This document shows, piece by piece, positions 48,945-57,807 of a DNA stretch of 64,000 bases. The DNA lies in contig JABTUM010000002.1 in the NCBI GenBank assembly GCA_015075375.1, forward strand, positions 1,943,813-2,007,812, in the 5' to 3' direction. Position 1 is the first letter of the stretch. Each line of letters begins with the position of its first letter. A program made the translations under genes and the position numbers. This stretch comes from Planctomycetota bacterium. Its GTDB lineage: Bacteria > Planctomycetota > SZUA-567 > H5-PLA8. A model generated the notes under the pieces. The model did not search any database, was not told the DNA's origin, and saw only the letters and a program-made list of their open reading frames with translations.

Positions 48945-49955
48945 TTATTCATCGTCAGGAGGAACCAACGAATCAGACACAAAGATTTTCATGCGGACAA
49001 TCCGTTCAAAATATAGGTCACCATGGTCGGAATCCCTAAATCGCTCTATGGGAAGCGATGTAATCAGTTTTTTCCACGATAACGCGGGATCTCGGTCAAA
49101 GCGCATGTCCCACGCAGCAATAGCAATCCCATACAACTTGTATGGCTGGTCAGTAAATTTAATGCTCCTCGTTAACATATCTACTCGACCTGGCCTGTGC
49201 TCTAAGCTTGATAAGAAAATGCTTACAAACCCAGCCTGCCTAATTCCAGTGGTGGTGAAGATGCAATCGCGTACAAGAGTGTCATCGAGTGATCTATCGG
49301 TACACAATATCTTGAACGCCGATATGGCCAGGAAAGGATTTTTTCCAGTTGCCTGTCTAAGCAAAAATTGGCGCATCTCCTCACTTTCAGAACCGATAGC
49401 GGCGGCCTTTGAAATACTCTCGGCATTTGCCTTCCGCTCATGTAAGGCCGCAATTAAGTAGACTGCCCAGTCATCCGGAACTAAATACCCCTCGACAAAT
49501 CTACCCCTACCTGACTTCGATCCATCGTAACTGCACAACACGAGCCCTCCCATTTTTGAGTAAAAAATTGAAGTCCAGTCTTCCCTTGGGAGCCCTCTAA
49601 AAGATTCCTTCGGACTAGCATCCTTCTTCCAACTATAACCTGCTTGCTTCTTGTCAAATTCTCCCGAAAAGATCTCTTGAACTTCAAAAACGCCTGATAC
49701 GTTCTGAATAGGGCTCCCCAGGCTACTATCTTTTTGCTTTCCATCAGAGCCAATCTTAATTTCACCTACCAAGGCTAGCGAGCTTAACGGGCTAGGCTTT
49801 ATCATCAACAAACCCCAGTTCCCTGGGCGCCGCTCAATACACCCCAAGTCGATACTAACGACTTCACGCATAAGAAAGATGTCCTCGGATTGCGATGAAG
49901 CAATGCAATAGGAGCTAAGTATTCCGATGGAGAGTATGAGTACGAAAATTCTCAT
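48945..49955 (-). CDS. Exported protein of unknown function
   Basis: ATG at 49955 with AGGAG about nine bases upstream gives 336 residues beginning with a signal peptide (MRIFVLILSIGILSSYCIAS). The rest mixes a beta-rich first half and a helical, possibly HEAT-like second half (SEEMRQFLLRQATGKNPFLA). No family was recognised. The gene is markedly more AT-rich than the core genes, which suggests acquisition. It starts 22 bases after the large upstream gene and forms an operon with it. Confidence 0.65.
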   Translation of the reverse strand: MRIFVLILSIGILSSYCIASSQSEDIFLMREVVSIDLGCIERRPGNWGLLMIKPSPLSSLALVGEIKIGSDGKQKDSSLGSPIQNVSGVFEVQEIFSGEFDKKQAGYSWKKDASPKESFRGLPREDWTSIFYSKMGGLVLCSYDGSKSGRGRFVEGYLVPDDWAVYLIAALHERKANAESISKAAAIGSESEEMRQFLLRQATGKNPFLAISAFKILCTDRSLDDTLVRDCIFTTTGIRQAGFVSIFLSSLEHRPGRVDMLTRSIKFTDQPYKLYGIAIAAWDMRFDRDPALSWKKLITSLPIERFRDSDHGDLYFERIVRMKIFVSDSLVPPDDE

Positions 49956-49977
49956 TGGCCAACTCCTCACAGGTCGT

Positions 49978-52900
49978 CTACTCGGAATAATGAATGGTGA
50001 CTTTATTGTCGCTCTCAACTTGCGTGGGTTCTTTCGGATCATTAGCGTAGGGTGGGCCGGACAGCGGAATGTCCGATGCGGCAGAATCTGACCCGGTCTT
50101 TGCTTTCCTTCCCTTGCTATCTGAAGAGGTGCTAAGGGACCAACCCGCCTCACGTATTACGGAATCAATTTCTTCAGAGGCAGCGTTAAAAGCAACCAGC
50201 CAAGTCTTGAACTTATGGTCCAGGACGACTCGATCAAGACCGTACGTTATAATTCCAATTATGGTACCATCATCTAATACAACGCTTTTACTAAGGCTTG
50301 GACGGATGCGTGTCAAATTGGGTGAATCATCTGAGTGAATTTTTCCATCACTTCCATTACAAGGACTGAAGGGTTTCAGGGCTTCAGGAAATTTAGAATA
50401 TAAAGGATCATCCTCAGGCCCCGTGTCGTTAATTGGAGACTCTCTAGAAGCCGTTAGGCTTATTGAAGCCGGAATACTAATGGAAAAGTTCGGTGGAATG
50501 GACTCGACATTAATCCATCCTATGGCCGGATCCGAATAGAGAACCGTTGCTTTTGACGACTGTACATTCTGCACAAATCCAACTTTGAGACTCTGAGCCA
50601 AATCATCCGAGCAAGAGTAGTCTTCAGGCAAAAAAGTTCCACTTCCATCAAACATAACAGCGGGAGGCTGGGAAGGCACATAATTGAGTGACTCACCATC
50701 TCCTTCACTTAATATATATGTGCTGTTGCTCTTTAAGCGAAGCTTTCCGTCAACACTATAGGAAGTAATATCCTCTTCGCCGCACTTTTTGCCAGTGGAA
50801 GCGTGTATGGCCTGAATCAATGTTGCATTATCCTTGCTGCTTGGCTTCACGGCTGAAATTGAAAACTCGGCCGTTTCTCCGTGAGGTGGCATGCGGATAA
50901 ACATCTGGTGAGCTCCGCGATTGGGAAAGTTTAGACATTTATCATTTGTTAAAAGCAAAAAAGTTTCCTCTTGGTCAGAGCCTAACAGCCTTGCAGAGCA
51001 CTCCATGGTATAATTTCGGCCAGGTATTGCATTGGGAACTTTCAGGCCATCGTCAACCTGACTTGGTGTTTTATTGACGTCAATTATCACCCGCAAGGCC
51101 AAGTGAGTTGCACTCGCATCTTGCATAGAGGTTCCTGTTGCTGGGTCGTCAATAAAGACATTGGCCTGTGGCTCGATTGTTGGCGATAGCCCTGAAACGA
51201 CAAGAGAATTGCCGCTAGTGCTTCCGTAAGTGCGAAGTGGGGACAGCACAGTCCAATTACCACTCGCGGGCCGCACTTTTCCCGCTATAGACTTAACAGC
51301 ATTATACTTCAACTTGCTATCAACTGACGTAACACCTCGTTTGGGAATTATGGCAATCTGCCCTTCTTCTAAAACGTAAATAGAAAGCTCGGCTTGACAT
51401 CCGCTAATTCCCTGTAGTGAAATCTCAACGTTGACCGACCCAGGCTGACTGCCTTGAACTAAAAATGAATTCGTACCTTTAGAAAGATCGATAACTGAAT
51501 CAGAAAGGGAAACTTGCCCGCCATCCGTTGATCGCTGGACAATGCTCGCTCGAGCGCCGCTCTCGGGCTTTGGGGAAAGAGTAACTTTTATAGAGCGACC
51601 CTCCGCTAATCCAATAGCTATGTCAGTCGGATTAACACTAATATGAATATCCAAGACTTCGACTGCCACTTCCACACGAACAGACGATTGATCGTCGTTA
51701 TCACCAACTATTAAGCTTGCAATGTATCGACCGGCATTGACCAAAGGTACACGCAACTCGGGCTCATTGGTAACAGCCCTAATTGGCGCAATGTGTTCGG
51801 GCTCGACTTGCTTTACAAGCCATCGATACTCAGTAATAGGTGGCTTTAACTCGTCATTTATGGTGTCTGTATCATGGGACAGGTTGCCCAGGAGTTGTAG
51901 TCTGCCTCCAACCGCAATAACCGGCGCAACCACATTAATGACTGCTACGGGACGTGTGGGTTCGGCAGTGGCTGGAACAACTTTTACCTCCATTGTGGCA
52001 CAAACTGTTGAACTGCCTTCAGTGCTTGCCGAGAGAACTGTCGTCCCCTGACTAACTCCAGCAACTTCAACTACTGCAACTCCGCCCTCTCGTGTAACGG
52101 ATTGAACAGTCGCAACGGTCTCTTCGGAGATAGTCAATACGATATCGTTGTATGCAGATTCAGGTATTATTGTAAGAATGGCCGTTGAAGAGTTTTCAGC
52201 TTCGATTTCAAGTTGCTCTGGATCGAAGGTGGCATGAACGACCTTCACTAATGTTTCTGTGGAGGCAAGTTCTCCTTCATTGTCCGTTACCGTAAGGGCT
52301 AATCTATACTCGCCGGGTACATCTGGATATAGAATTCCGCTGGATTGCGGCCCCTCGACAATGATGGCTCGTTGGGATAAATTGCTAAGGTTCTTAAAGT
52401 TCCAATTATACCAAGCAATGCTTGGCTCTTCCCCTTCAGTGTCGTTGTCTATGGACAAACTTCCATCTAATGAAACCGCTTCCATTTCCACGCAAACAAT
52501 ATCCGGGGAAGCCAAACAAACAGCCGTTGGCGGCAGCGTTTCGACGGGCGGGGGCGGCGGGCATTCCGTGTCGGTCACGGCCACCAACATCGCGCCATTG
52601 TTGTCGTTGTACGCGAAGGCAATATCCGCGAAGGCGCCGAATATCGGTCCGTCCGCCGTGGCCGTCACCGTCCCGCTTGTGCCCACCGCGACCCATGAGG
52701 CGCTCCCCGGCTCGCGTACCGCGAACGTGCCGAACAGCATGCCCGAAAAATCGCCGCCGTTGATGGGGCCAAAGCCCGTAAAGCCATTGGGGCCGCAGTT
52801 AAAGGACGGATCGGGATCTTGCGCCCAAACACCACTGGCTGTGATGAAGTAGCTGTGGCCCGCCTGTGCGCCGGAGAAGATTATCACTCCACCGTCTGCG

Positions 52901-53610
52901 GTTGCCGGCACGATAAATTTCTGGTTGCAACTCGATTCTCCGGCGTCGCGCTTGCCGGCCGCCGCTGCGGGCACTGCCGTTTCGGGGGCATGAATCGCGC
53001 TCCCCTCCTGAGTGGCGATCCACTGAAGGTCGGATAGCGCCTGCTGAACTACGATGGGCGCGGTCTCCGCATACCTGTCCACCACCAGATTCAGGTGCCG
53101 ACGCGCCGACGCGAATTCCTTCCGCACCATCTCGCGATGAGCGTGCGAAAGGACCGTCAGGGCCGCGGCATGTTCCGGAGTCGGCTGTGGGCTGGCGGGG
53201 TTCTTCGCGGAGGTCGCCGCGGCTTCGGATGCGGATACGTCACCGGCATGCAGGAGCGCCGCGTTCGCTTCTTCGTGGCGGCCCTGAGCGTCGTACAGGA
53301 TGGCGCGATTCAACTGCGCATCCAAGTGCTGTTCAGGTCGAACCGCGTTTCGAACCAAAGCATCCGCAACCTTTAAGTTGCGTTGAAACTCTTGGACGCG
53401 CAGATCGCTGGCCATTTTCCGCGATTCGGAAACTAGTGGGAGTGCCTGTGGCGCCTCTCCAGTGTGCTTAGCTTCAAGAGTTGGAAACGCAGCACGGCAT
53501 TCCGGCTCTACGCTTTGAGGTGGCCTTGGCTCAACCGAAAAGCCGCCACCGAAGATGCACAGGCAAATGGTTCCGATTACCACGCACAGGCCGACAGCGA
53601 GAGCACGCAT
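49978..53610 (-). CDS. Large exported protein with PKD/Ig-like domains
   Basis: The 1210-residue protein starts at ATG 53610 with GAGGAGG upstream and has a signal peptide (MRALAVGLCVVIGTICLCIF). A helical, TPR-like part (to about 210) precedes a beta domain around SGAQAGHSYFITASGVWAQD resembling a PA-IL-type lectin fold. PKD-like domains follow (YRLALTVTDNEGELAS; YIASLIVGDNDDQSSVRVEV) with a BIG2-like stretch between them. The C-terminal half is beta-rich and unassigned, and includes KTWLVAFNAASEEIDSVI. The 5' end is GC-rich like the core while the 3' two-thirds are AT-rich, so the gene may be a mosaic. It is likely a cell-surface or extracellular binding protein. Confidence 0.72.
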   Translation of the reverse strand: MRALAVGLCVVIGTICLCIFGGGFSVEPRPPQSVEPECRAAFPTLEAKHTGEAPQALPLVSESRKMASDLRVQEFQRNLKVADALVRNAVRPEQHLDAQLNRAILYDAQGRHEEANAALLHAGDVSASEAAATSAKNPASPQPTPEHAAALTVLSHAHREMVRKEFASARRHLNLVVDRYAETAPIVVQQALSDLQWIATQEGSAIHAPETAVPAAAAGKRDAGESSCNQKFIVPATADGGVIIFSGAQAGHSYFITASGVWAQDPDPSFNCGPNGFTGFGPINGGDFSGMLFGTFAVREPGSASWVAVGTSGTVTATADGPIFGAFADIAFAYNDNNGAMLVAVTDTECPPPPPVETLPPTAVCLASPDIVCVEMEAVSLDGSLSIDNDTEGEEPSIAWYNWNFKNLSNLSQRAIIVEGPQSSGILYPDVPGEYRLALTVTDNEGELASTETLVKVVHATFDPEQLEIEAENSSTAILTIIPESAYNDIVLTISEETVATVQSVTREGGVAVVEVAGVSQGTTVLSASTEGSSTVCATMEVKVVPATAEPTRPVAVINVVAPVIAVGGRLQLLGNLSHDTDTINDELKPPITEYRWLVKQVEPEHIAPIRAVTNEPELRVPLVNAGRYIASLIVGDNDDQSSVRVEVAVEVLDIHISVNPTDIAIGLAEGRSIKVTLSPKPESGARASIVQRSTDGGQVSLSDSVIDLSKGTNSFLVQGSQPGSVNVEISLQGISGCQAELSIYVLEEGQIAIIPKRGVTSVDSKLKYNAVKSIAGKVRPASGNWTVLSPLRTYGSTSGNSLVVSGLSPTIEPQANVFIDDPATGTSMQDASATHLALRVIIDVNKTPSQVDDGLKVPNAIPGRNYTMECSARLLGSDQEETFLLLTNDKCLNFPNRGAHQMFIRMPPHGETAEFSISAVKPSSKDNATLIQAIHASTGKKCGEEDITSYSVDGKLRLKSNSTYILSEGDGESLNYVPSQPPAVMFDGSGTFLPEDYSCSDDLAQSLKVGFVQNVQSSKATVLYSDPAIGWINVESIPPNFSISIPASISLTASRESPINDTGPEDDPLYSKFPEALKPFSPCNGSDGKIHSDDSPNLTRIRPSLSKSVVLDDGTIIGIITYGLDRVVLDHKFKTWLVAFNAASEEIDSVIREAGWSLSTSSDSKGRKAKTGSDSAASDIPLSGPPYANDPKEPTQVESDNKVTIHYSE

Positions 53611-53787
53611 TCCATTGCCTCCTCTTCATCTAGTACCATATGCAGGGTTGCTAAATTAGCTTACGCTGGCAGCCTCGTACCTCCAGCAAATTGGACTAAT
53701 TCTGTTTCGTCCCGTTCCAACTTTCTACTACCTACGTTTGCCGCCCTACGTGCAGCCATGGACTTGCCATTCCCACGGTCAGTGGGT

Positions 53788-53828
53788 GCTTCCGGAGGCG
53801 TCACGGGGGAAGATGGGCTTGTTTCAGG
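53788..53828. repeat. Junction repeat upstream of the ORF6N gene
   Basis: GTCACGGGGGAAGATGGGCTTGTTTCAGG-type sequence (53800-53828) recurs at 54586-54615 with one substitution and one inserted G. The preceding GTGCTTCC region is also alike. The two copies bracket the ORF6N gene. Confidence 0.6.
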
Positions 53829-53861
53829 ATGGAAGGGCGGACGAACGGGATGCGGAGCGGA

Positions 53862-54434
53862 TCAGCCCTTGGCGCGTGCCTTGGACGGCTTGAAGCCGAG
53901 CCGTTCCTTGGGCGGGTCGTCGGGCTCCGCCATCAGGTCGCGGATGGCGGCCACGATGCTGCGGATGGCCTCGTCGTGCTTGCCGACTTTGTGCTCCAAC
54001 TCGGCGAACTTCACGGCCAGTTCCTTGTGGCTCGCGAGGACGTGCCGCAGGCGGACGAAGGTACGAATGACGAATACGCTGACCTCGGTAGCGCGCTTGG
54101 AGTTCAGGACATTGGCGGCCATGAGCGCGCCGTGTTCGGTGAAGACATGGGGCAGGTACTTCCGGTGCCGCCCCCGGCCTTTCTTTAAGGTCGCATCTTG
54201 CGACCTTAGAGCCAGCGCCTCCAGGGCCTCTTCCTGGGTCAGCTGAAACATGAAGTCTTCGGGAAAGCGGTCGCGGTTACGCTTTACCTGTTCGTTCAAG
54301 CGCTTGACCGTGACCCCGTACAACCCGGCTAGGTCGCTATCCAGCATGACCTTGTGGCCACGGATCAGCAGGATGGCCCGTTCGATGCGCTCCAAGGGCA
54401 CGACGGCGAGCGGTTGGGCGGCGGTCTTGGTCAT
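53862..54434 (-). CDS. ORF6N-domain protein
   Basis: The 190-residue protein begins after MTKTAAQPL with the ORF6N domain: IERAILLIRGHKVMLDSDLA, GLYGVTVKRLNEQVKRN and FPEDFMFQLTQEE. The middle has VFTEHGALMAANVLNSKRAT, typical of chromosomal members, and a helical C-terminus. ORF6N is a DNA-binding-associated domain common in phages and mobile elements; the precise role is not established. It is bracketed by repeats. Confidence 0.8.
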   Translation of the reverse strand: MTKTAAQPLAVVPLERIERAILLIRGHKVMLDSDLAGLYGVTVKRLNEQVKRNRDRFPEDFMFQLTQEEALEALALRSQDATLKKGRGRHRKYLPHVFTEHGALMAANVLNSKRATEVSVFVIRTFVRLRHVLASHKELAVKFAELEHKVGKHDEAIRSIVAAIRDLMAEPDDPPKERLGFKPSKARAKG

Positions 54435-54488
54435 GGAGCCGAACGTACCCCGTTTTTCAAGGCGCGGCAACGTCCGCCGGCCGATGCG

Positions 54489-54588
54489 TTACGCGCTTCC
54501 ACTCGCCAGCACCGGCATCGCCGCGTCATAAACCTTCCGTAAGTCCGCCGGGACCAGCCGCAGATAGATCTTGGTGCTCTCCAAGGTC
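54489..54588 (-). pseudogene. 3' fragment of a tyrosine recombinase gene
   Basis: The minus strand encodes LESTKIYLRLVPADLRKVYD and then a short distinct tail with its own TAA stop at 54489-54491. Over 54512-54583 it matches the 3' end of the intact recombinase gene (55670-55741) at 69 of 72 bases. It includes the catalytic tyrosine but lacks everything before it, so it is a remnant of a paralogous recombinase or a recombination product. Confidence 0.75.
54512..54583. repeat. 72-bp direct repeat, copy A (recombinase 3' end)
   Basis: This copy pairs with 55670-55741 (three mismatches, same orientation, 1158 bases apart) and together they flank the DUF3800 gene. It may mark an attachment or crossover site. 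Confidence 0.8.
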
Positions 54589-54725
54589 ACGGGTGAAGAT
54601 GGGGCTTGTTTCAGGCAGGAGGCGTCGGAATTGACAGGGGCGCTACGGGACAGTAAGGTTGTCGTTGGAGGTTCGGCCTAGGGGCTGCTGATGTCTGGTG
54701 GCCCCGAAAGCGTTACCTCCTTTTT

Positions 54726-55610
54726 TTATGCCCTGCCAGGGCCGTAGGGGTTGGAGACGTAGATAATCCCGAAGCTCTTGAAGACTTCGCCGTCGCGGTA
54801 CCCTTCGCCCGTAAACTGCAATCGATACAACCACTCCTTGAACTCCGTTTCAATTTCTGTCCGCGTCACCGCGTTCATCCCCTGCTGGGGCAGGCGGTAT
54901 CCCCAGTTCACGCAGTAGATACACAAGTCGGCGGCCTGTACCGGATAGCTCATGTCCGACGAGACGAAGAACGGAGAAGGAACGATTCGCGCTGCTCGGT
55001 AGCGCCCGGTTTGCGTCAACGTGAAGTACCGCTCCAGCCGACGAACGAACTGCCGGTCCTCCTGCTTGTCCGTCTCGTCCAGCACCAGCAGACCCGGACA
55101 CTTCTTCTCTTCCAGCAAGTAGAAATACCGCTCCAGGAGGAAGGTTTGATCTTTGCGGAGGTATTCTTCGGCTTCGAACGTCGCCGGCTTGACGACCGAG
55201 CGGGGAATCGCCACCGCGAATAGCTTGGCGTCGTGGCTTTCCAGCAACTCGAATATCCCGCGGGCCATGTGCAAGCAAGCTTGGCCATACGCCGTGAAAT
55301 CCGTACGCGCCGGCACGCGCTTCTCGACGCCCTTGTTCAGGAAAGCCAGGGCGTGCTTGCGGCGGGCCACATCGTCCAATGGCGGATCCTGCGCCGCCCA
55401 CTTGAAGCGGTCCTTGTCGAGCAGCTTGGATCCCTTGAGCTCCGAGCGGTATTTGTGAAGGGCGTCGCCGAACGATTCCACTTCAAGCTTCTTCATGGCC
55501 TGTACAAAGGGCCAGAGCTTTTCATCGGCGAGCGCGATACCGCCCCGTACTTCGTAGGGCAGGTGCTTATGGTCGTGCCCGGACTCGTCCATGAAAAGCA
55601 GCCAGCTCAT
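54726..55610 (-). CDS. DUF3800-family protein
   Basis: The 294-residue protein has the DUF3800 hallmarks: FMDESGHDHKH at the N-terminus (acidic residue in strand one of an RNase H-like fold), LLVLDETDKQEDR in the middle and YPVQAADLCIYCVNWGYR near the end with further conserved Asp. Nuclease-like activity is predicted for this family but not proven. The family is frequent in phages, mobile and defence-associated DNA. It sits alone between two recombinase-derived repeats. Confidence 0.8.
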   Translation of the reverse strand: MSWLLFMDESGHDHKHLPYEVRGGIALADEKLWPFVQAMKKLEVESFGDALHKYRSELKGSKLLDKDRFKWAAQDPPLDDVARRKHALAFLNKGVEKRVPARTDFTAYGQACLHMARGIFELLESHDAKLFAVAIPRSVVKPATFEAEEYLRKDQTFLLERYFYLLEEKKCPGLLVLDETDKQEDRQFVRRLERYFTLTQTGRYRAARIVPSPFFVSSDMSYPVQAADLCIYCVNWGYRLPQQGMNAVTRTEIETEFKEWLYRLQFTGEGYRDGEVFKSFGIIYVSNPYGPGRA

Positions 55611-55649
55611 GCGGCAATCCGCCTCGGGAATCGCCGGAAGATACTGCGT

Positions 55650-56558
55650 TCAGGTCGAAACCGCCAACTCCGGCATCGCCGCGTCATAAACCTTCCGTAA
55701 GTCCGCCGGGACCAGGCGCAGGTAGATCTTCGTGCTCTCCAGAGAGTCATGCCCCAGGAACGCCTGGATGTAGCGGATGTCCGCGCCCCCGCGCAGCATG
55801 TGTACCGCGATCGAGTGGCGCAGCCGGTGGGCGTGCAAGTGCGGCGCCTTCGGCCCCCGCCGGCGGTTGAGCTTGTCGAACATGCGATCCGAGGCGCCGA
55901 TCGTCAGCCGCTGCCCCCGGTTGGTCAGCAAGAGCGCGCCGTGGTCAGGGCCCTTCAAGAGCGAGCGGCGCAGCGCCAGATAAGTACGCAGGGCGATAAA
56001 GAGCCCCTGGAGCAGCGGCAACTCGCGGGGCTTGGCGCCTTTGCCGTTACGGACATGCAGGACGCGGTTCTGGAAGTCGGTATCGCGCAAGTCCAGCGCC
56101 AACGCTTCGCTGATGCGCAGGCCCCCGGAATAAAGCAGCTCGACCAGGGCGATATCGCGCAGGTCCACGGCGTTTCGCTTGGGCATCGCGTTCAGAAGCT
56201 CGGCCACGTCGGCCTCGCTCAAGGGCGGCTCAGGCAGCGGCAGGTCATCCTTCTCGGGCCGCGGTACGGTCACGTGGCGGGCCGGGTCAGCGGGAATCGC
56301 TCCGCTCTCGGCCAGCCAACGCAGGAAGGCGCGGGCGGTGATCGTGAACGAGGCCCGGCTCCCGAACCCGTAACGCTGGGTGAGTTCCTCCAGGTACGCG
56401 TCCACCGTATCGGGGACGGCATCCGCCCAGCGCGCTGCCCCGTGCGCTTGGAACGACGCCGCCAGCCCCGTGAGCACGCGCCGGTAATGGGCCTGGGTCT
56501 TCGGCGATAACCCTTCGGCCGCACGCTGCGCCAAATACGCTTCGATCTCGGCTTCCAC
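55650..56558 (-). CDS. XerC/D-like tyrosine recombinase
   Basis: GTG at 56558, one base after the stop of the upstream recombinase and with GAGGG in its end, gives 302 residues. The N-terminal SAM-like core-binding domain (about 1-90) precedes the catalytic domain with SGGLRISEAL (Arg I), HAHRLRHSIAVHML (HxxR), FLGHDSLESTKIYLR (His and Tyr nucleophile). A complete set of catalytic residues suggests activity. The longer frame to 56708 lies over the neighbour and is rejected. Confidence 0.9.
   Translation of the reverse strand: MEAEIEAYLAQRAAEGLSPKTQAHYRRVLTGLAASFQAHGAARWADAVPDTVDAYLEELTQRYGFGSRASFTITARAFLRWLAESGAIPADPARHVTVPRPEKDDLPLPEPPLSEADVAELLNAMPKRNAVDLRDIALVELLYSGGLRISEALALDLRDTDFQNRVLHVRNGKGAKPRELPLLQGLFIALRTYLALRRSLLKGPDHGALLLTNRGQRLTIGASDRMFDKLNRRRGPKAPHLHAHRLRHSIAVHMLRGGADIRYIQAFLGHDSLESTKIYLRLVPADLRKVYDAAMPELAVST
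55670..55741. repeat. 72-bp direct repeat, copy B
   Basis: This copy lies within the 3' end of the intact recombinase gene and matches 54512-54583 at 69 of 72 bases. Confidence 0.8.
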
Positions 56559-56559
56559 G

Positions 56560-57534
56560 CTAAGCCCTCGGGTGCGCAGCCCGGCATGCGCGGCGCAGGT
56601 CGTCCACGTGCAGCGGCGTGTACTTGGCCGTAGTGGACAGGCGCCTATGCAGGAGCAGTTCGTTAATGCCGCGGATATCGGCTCCGTTACGGAAGAGCAC
56701 GGTCGCAAAGGTGACGCGGGTGGAGTGGCTGGAGAGTTTCTTGGCGGCCAGCTCGTCCAGGTCGGGGTGGGCTTCGACGGTCTGAGCCTGGAGGGCCTGG
56801 ATCAGCCGGCCCAGGTACTCGCCGCAGATGCGTTCGGTGCGCGCACCCAGGAAGATCCAGCCGGGGTCAGGACCATGGCCTAGCAAGACAGGCCGAGCGT
56901 GCTCCAGGTAAGGCCGGACCAGTTGCATGGCCCAGGCGGCGACGGGAAGCACGCGGCCGGCTTGCCCCTTCTCCCATTCGACGCGGACTTCGTTGCGCTC
57001 GAAGTCGAGGTCTTTTACGCGCAGATCCCGCAGCGACTCGCGCCGCCTCCCCGTGGCGAAGGCCAAAGCCAAGAGCGCCAGGTTCCGGCACTCGATGGCC
57101 CAACTGCGCGTACCGTGCGTACGCGTAGCCACGCGCTGGGCCTGCGTCTGCAAGAACGCCATCGTCTCCTGCTGGTCGAGGGGATCGGCTTTGACCTTCC
57201 GGCGGACGATCCGCGGCGGCTTTAAGCGCCGGGCCGGATCAACTCCCAGCATCCCGCGCCGGTACGCCCATGCGTAGAAGGCTTTGACCACGCTGATCCA
57301 GGTCGCTTGCGTGGACTTGGTCAGAGCTCGCCGCGTATCGGGACGGCGGTAGTCCTCGGCCAGGAACCGTTGGAATGCGCGTAAGCGCTCTTCGGTCGCC
57401 TGCAACGGGTCTTCAAGCCCTTGGGCGCGCAGGTACGCGTCGAAGCGGTCCAGGACGCGCCGGTTGCTGCGCGCCGTCGAAGCACGGCCGGCGACCTCAA
57501 GCGCTTTAAGATACTGGTCCAATATAACGTGCAT
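56560..57534 (-). CDS. Tyrosine recombinase, first of an abutting pair
   Basis: ATG at 57534 (GGGACGG upstream) gives 324 residues. The catalytic residues are visible: ATGRRRESLRDLR (Arg I), SSHSTRVTFATVLF (HxxR), LLHRRLSTTAKYTPL (His and Tyr). It differs clearly from its partner. Two adjacent, translationally coupled tyrosine recombinases recall elements such as Tn554 or recombinase-in-trio elements, where the proteins act together; a third recombinase is not present intact here, though a 3' fragment of one lies at 54.5 kb. Confidence 0.88.
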   Translation of the reverse strand: MHVILDQYLKALEVAGRASTARSNRRVLDRFDAYLRAQGLEDPLQATEERLRAFQRFLAEDYRRPDTRRALTKSTQATWISVVKAFYAWAYRRGMLGVDPARRLKPPRIVRRKVKADPLDQQETMAFLQTQAQRVATRTHGTRSWAIECRNLALLALAFATGRRRESLRDLRVKDLDFERNEVRVEWEKGQAGRVLPVAAWAMQLVRPYLEHARPVLLGHGPDPGWIFLGARTERICGEYLGRLIQALQAQTVEAHPDLDELAAKKLSSHSTRVTFATVLFRNGADIRGINELLLHRRLSTTAKYTPLHVDDLRRACRAAHPRA

Positions 57535-57553
57535 ACGATCCGTCCCACCGAGT

Positions 57554-57617
57554 CCACCTACGACTACGTTCCAGCGAAAACATACTTCTCGACAAAAAAG
57601 AGGGGTGTCACCTCCCC
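57554..57617. repeat. 64-bp direct repeat, copy 1, with terminator-like end
   Basis: CCACCTACGACTACGTTCCA begins a unit repeated at 57723-57787 with a few changes. Its end reads on the minus strand as GGGGAGGTGACACCCCTC followed by six T, a weak terminator-like structure that could stop transcription from the primase-like gene. Confidence 0.75.
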
Positions 57618-57722
57618 ACGCCACGCCAACTCACCAACCGGGCTTAACCCCTTGCTAGGCCAAGCGTAAAGTTGGCGAGACGCCCTCGCCAACCTCGCCA
57701 ACTGCACGAAGGTGGACCCGCA

Positions 57723-57787
57723 CCACCTACGACTACGTTCCAGCGAAAACACACTTCCAAGCAAAAAAAGAGGGGTGTCACCTCCCC
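57723..57787. repeat. 64-bp direct repeat, copy 2
   Basis: This copy lies 169 bases from copy 1 and just downstream of the primase-like gene stop. It has one extra A in the A run. An inverted, shorter version of its terminal motif lies at 60664-60680 on the other side of that gene. Confidence 0.75.
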
Positions 57788-57807
57788 GGGTTTCCGACAA
57801 CACCCCC

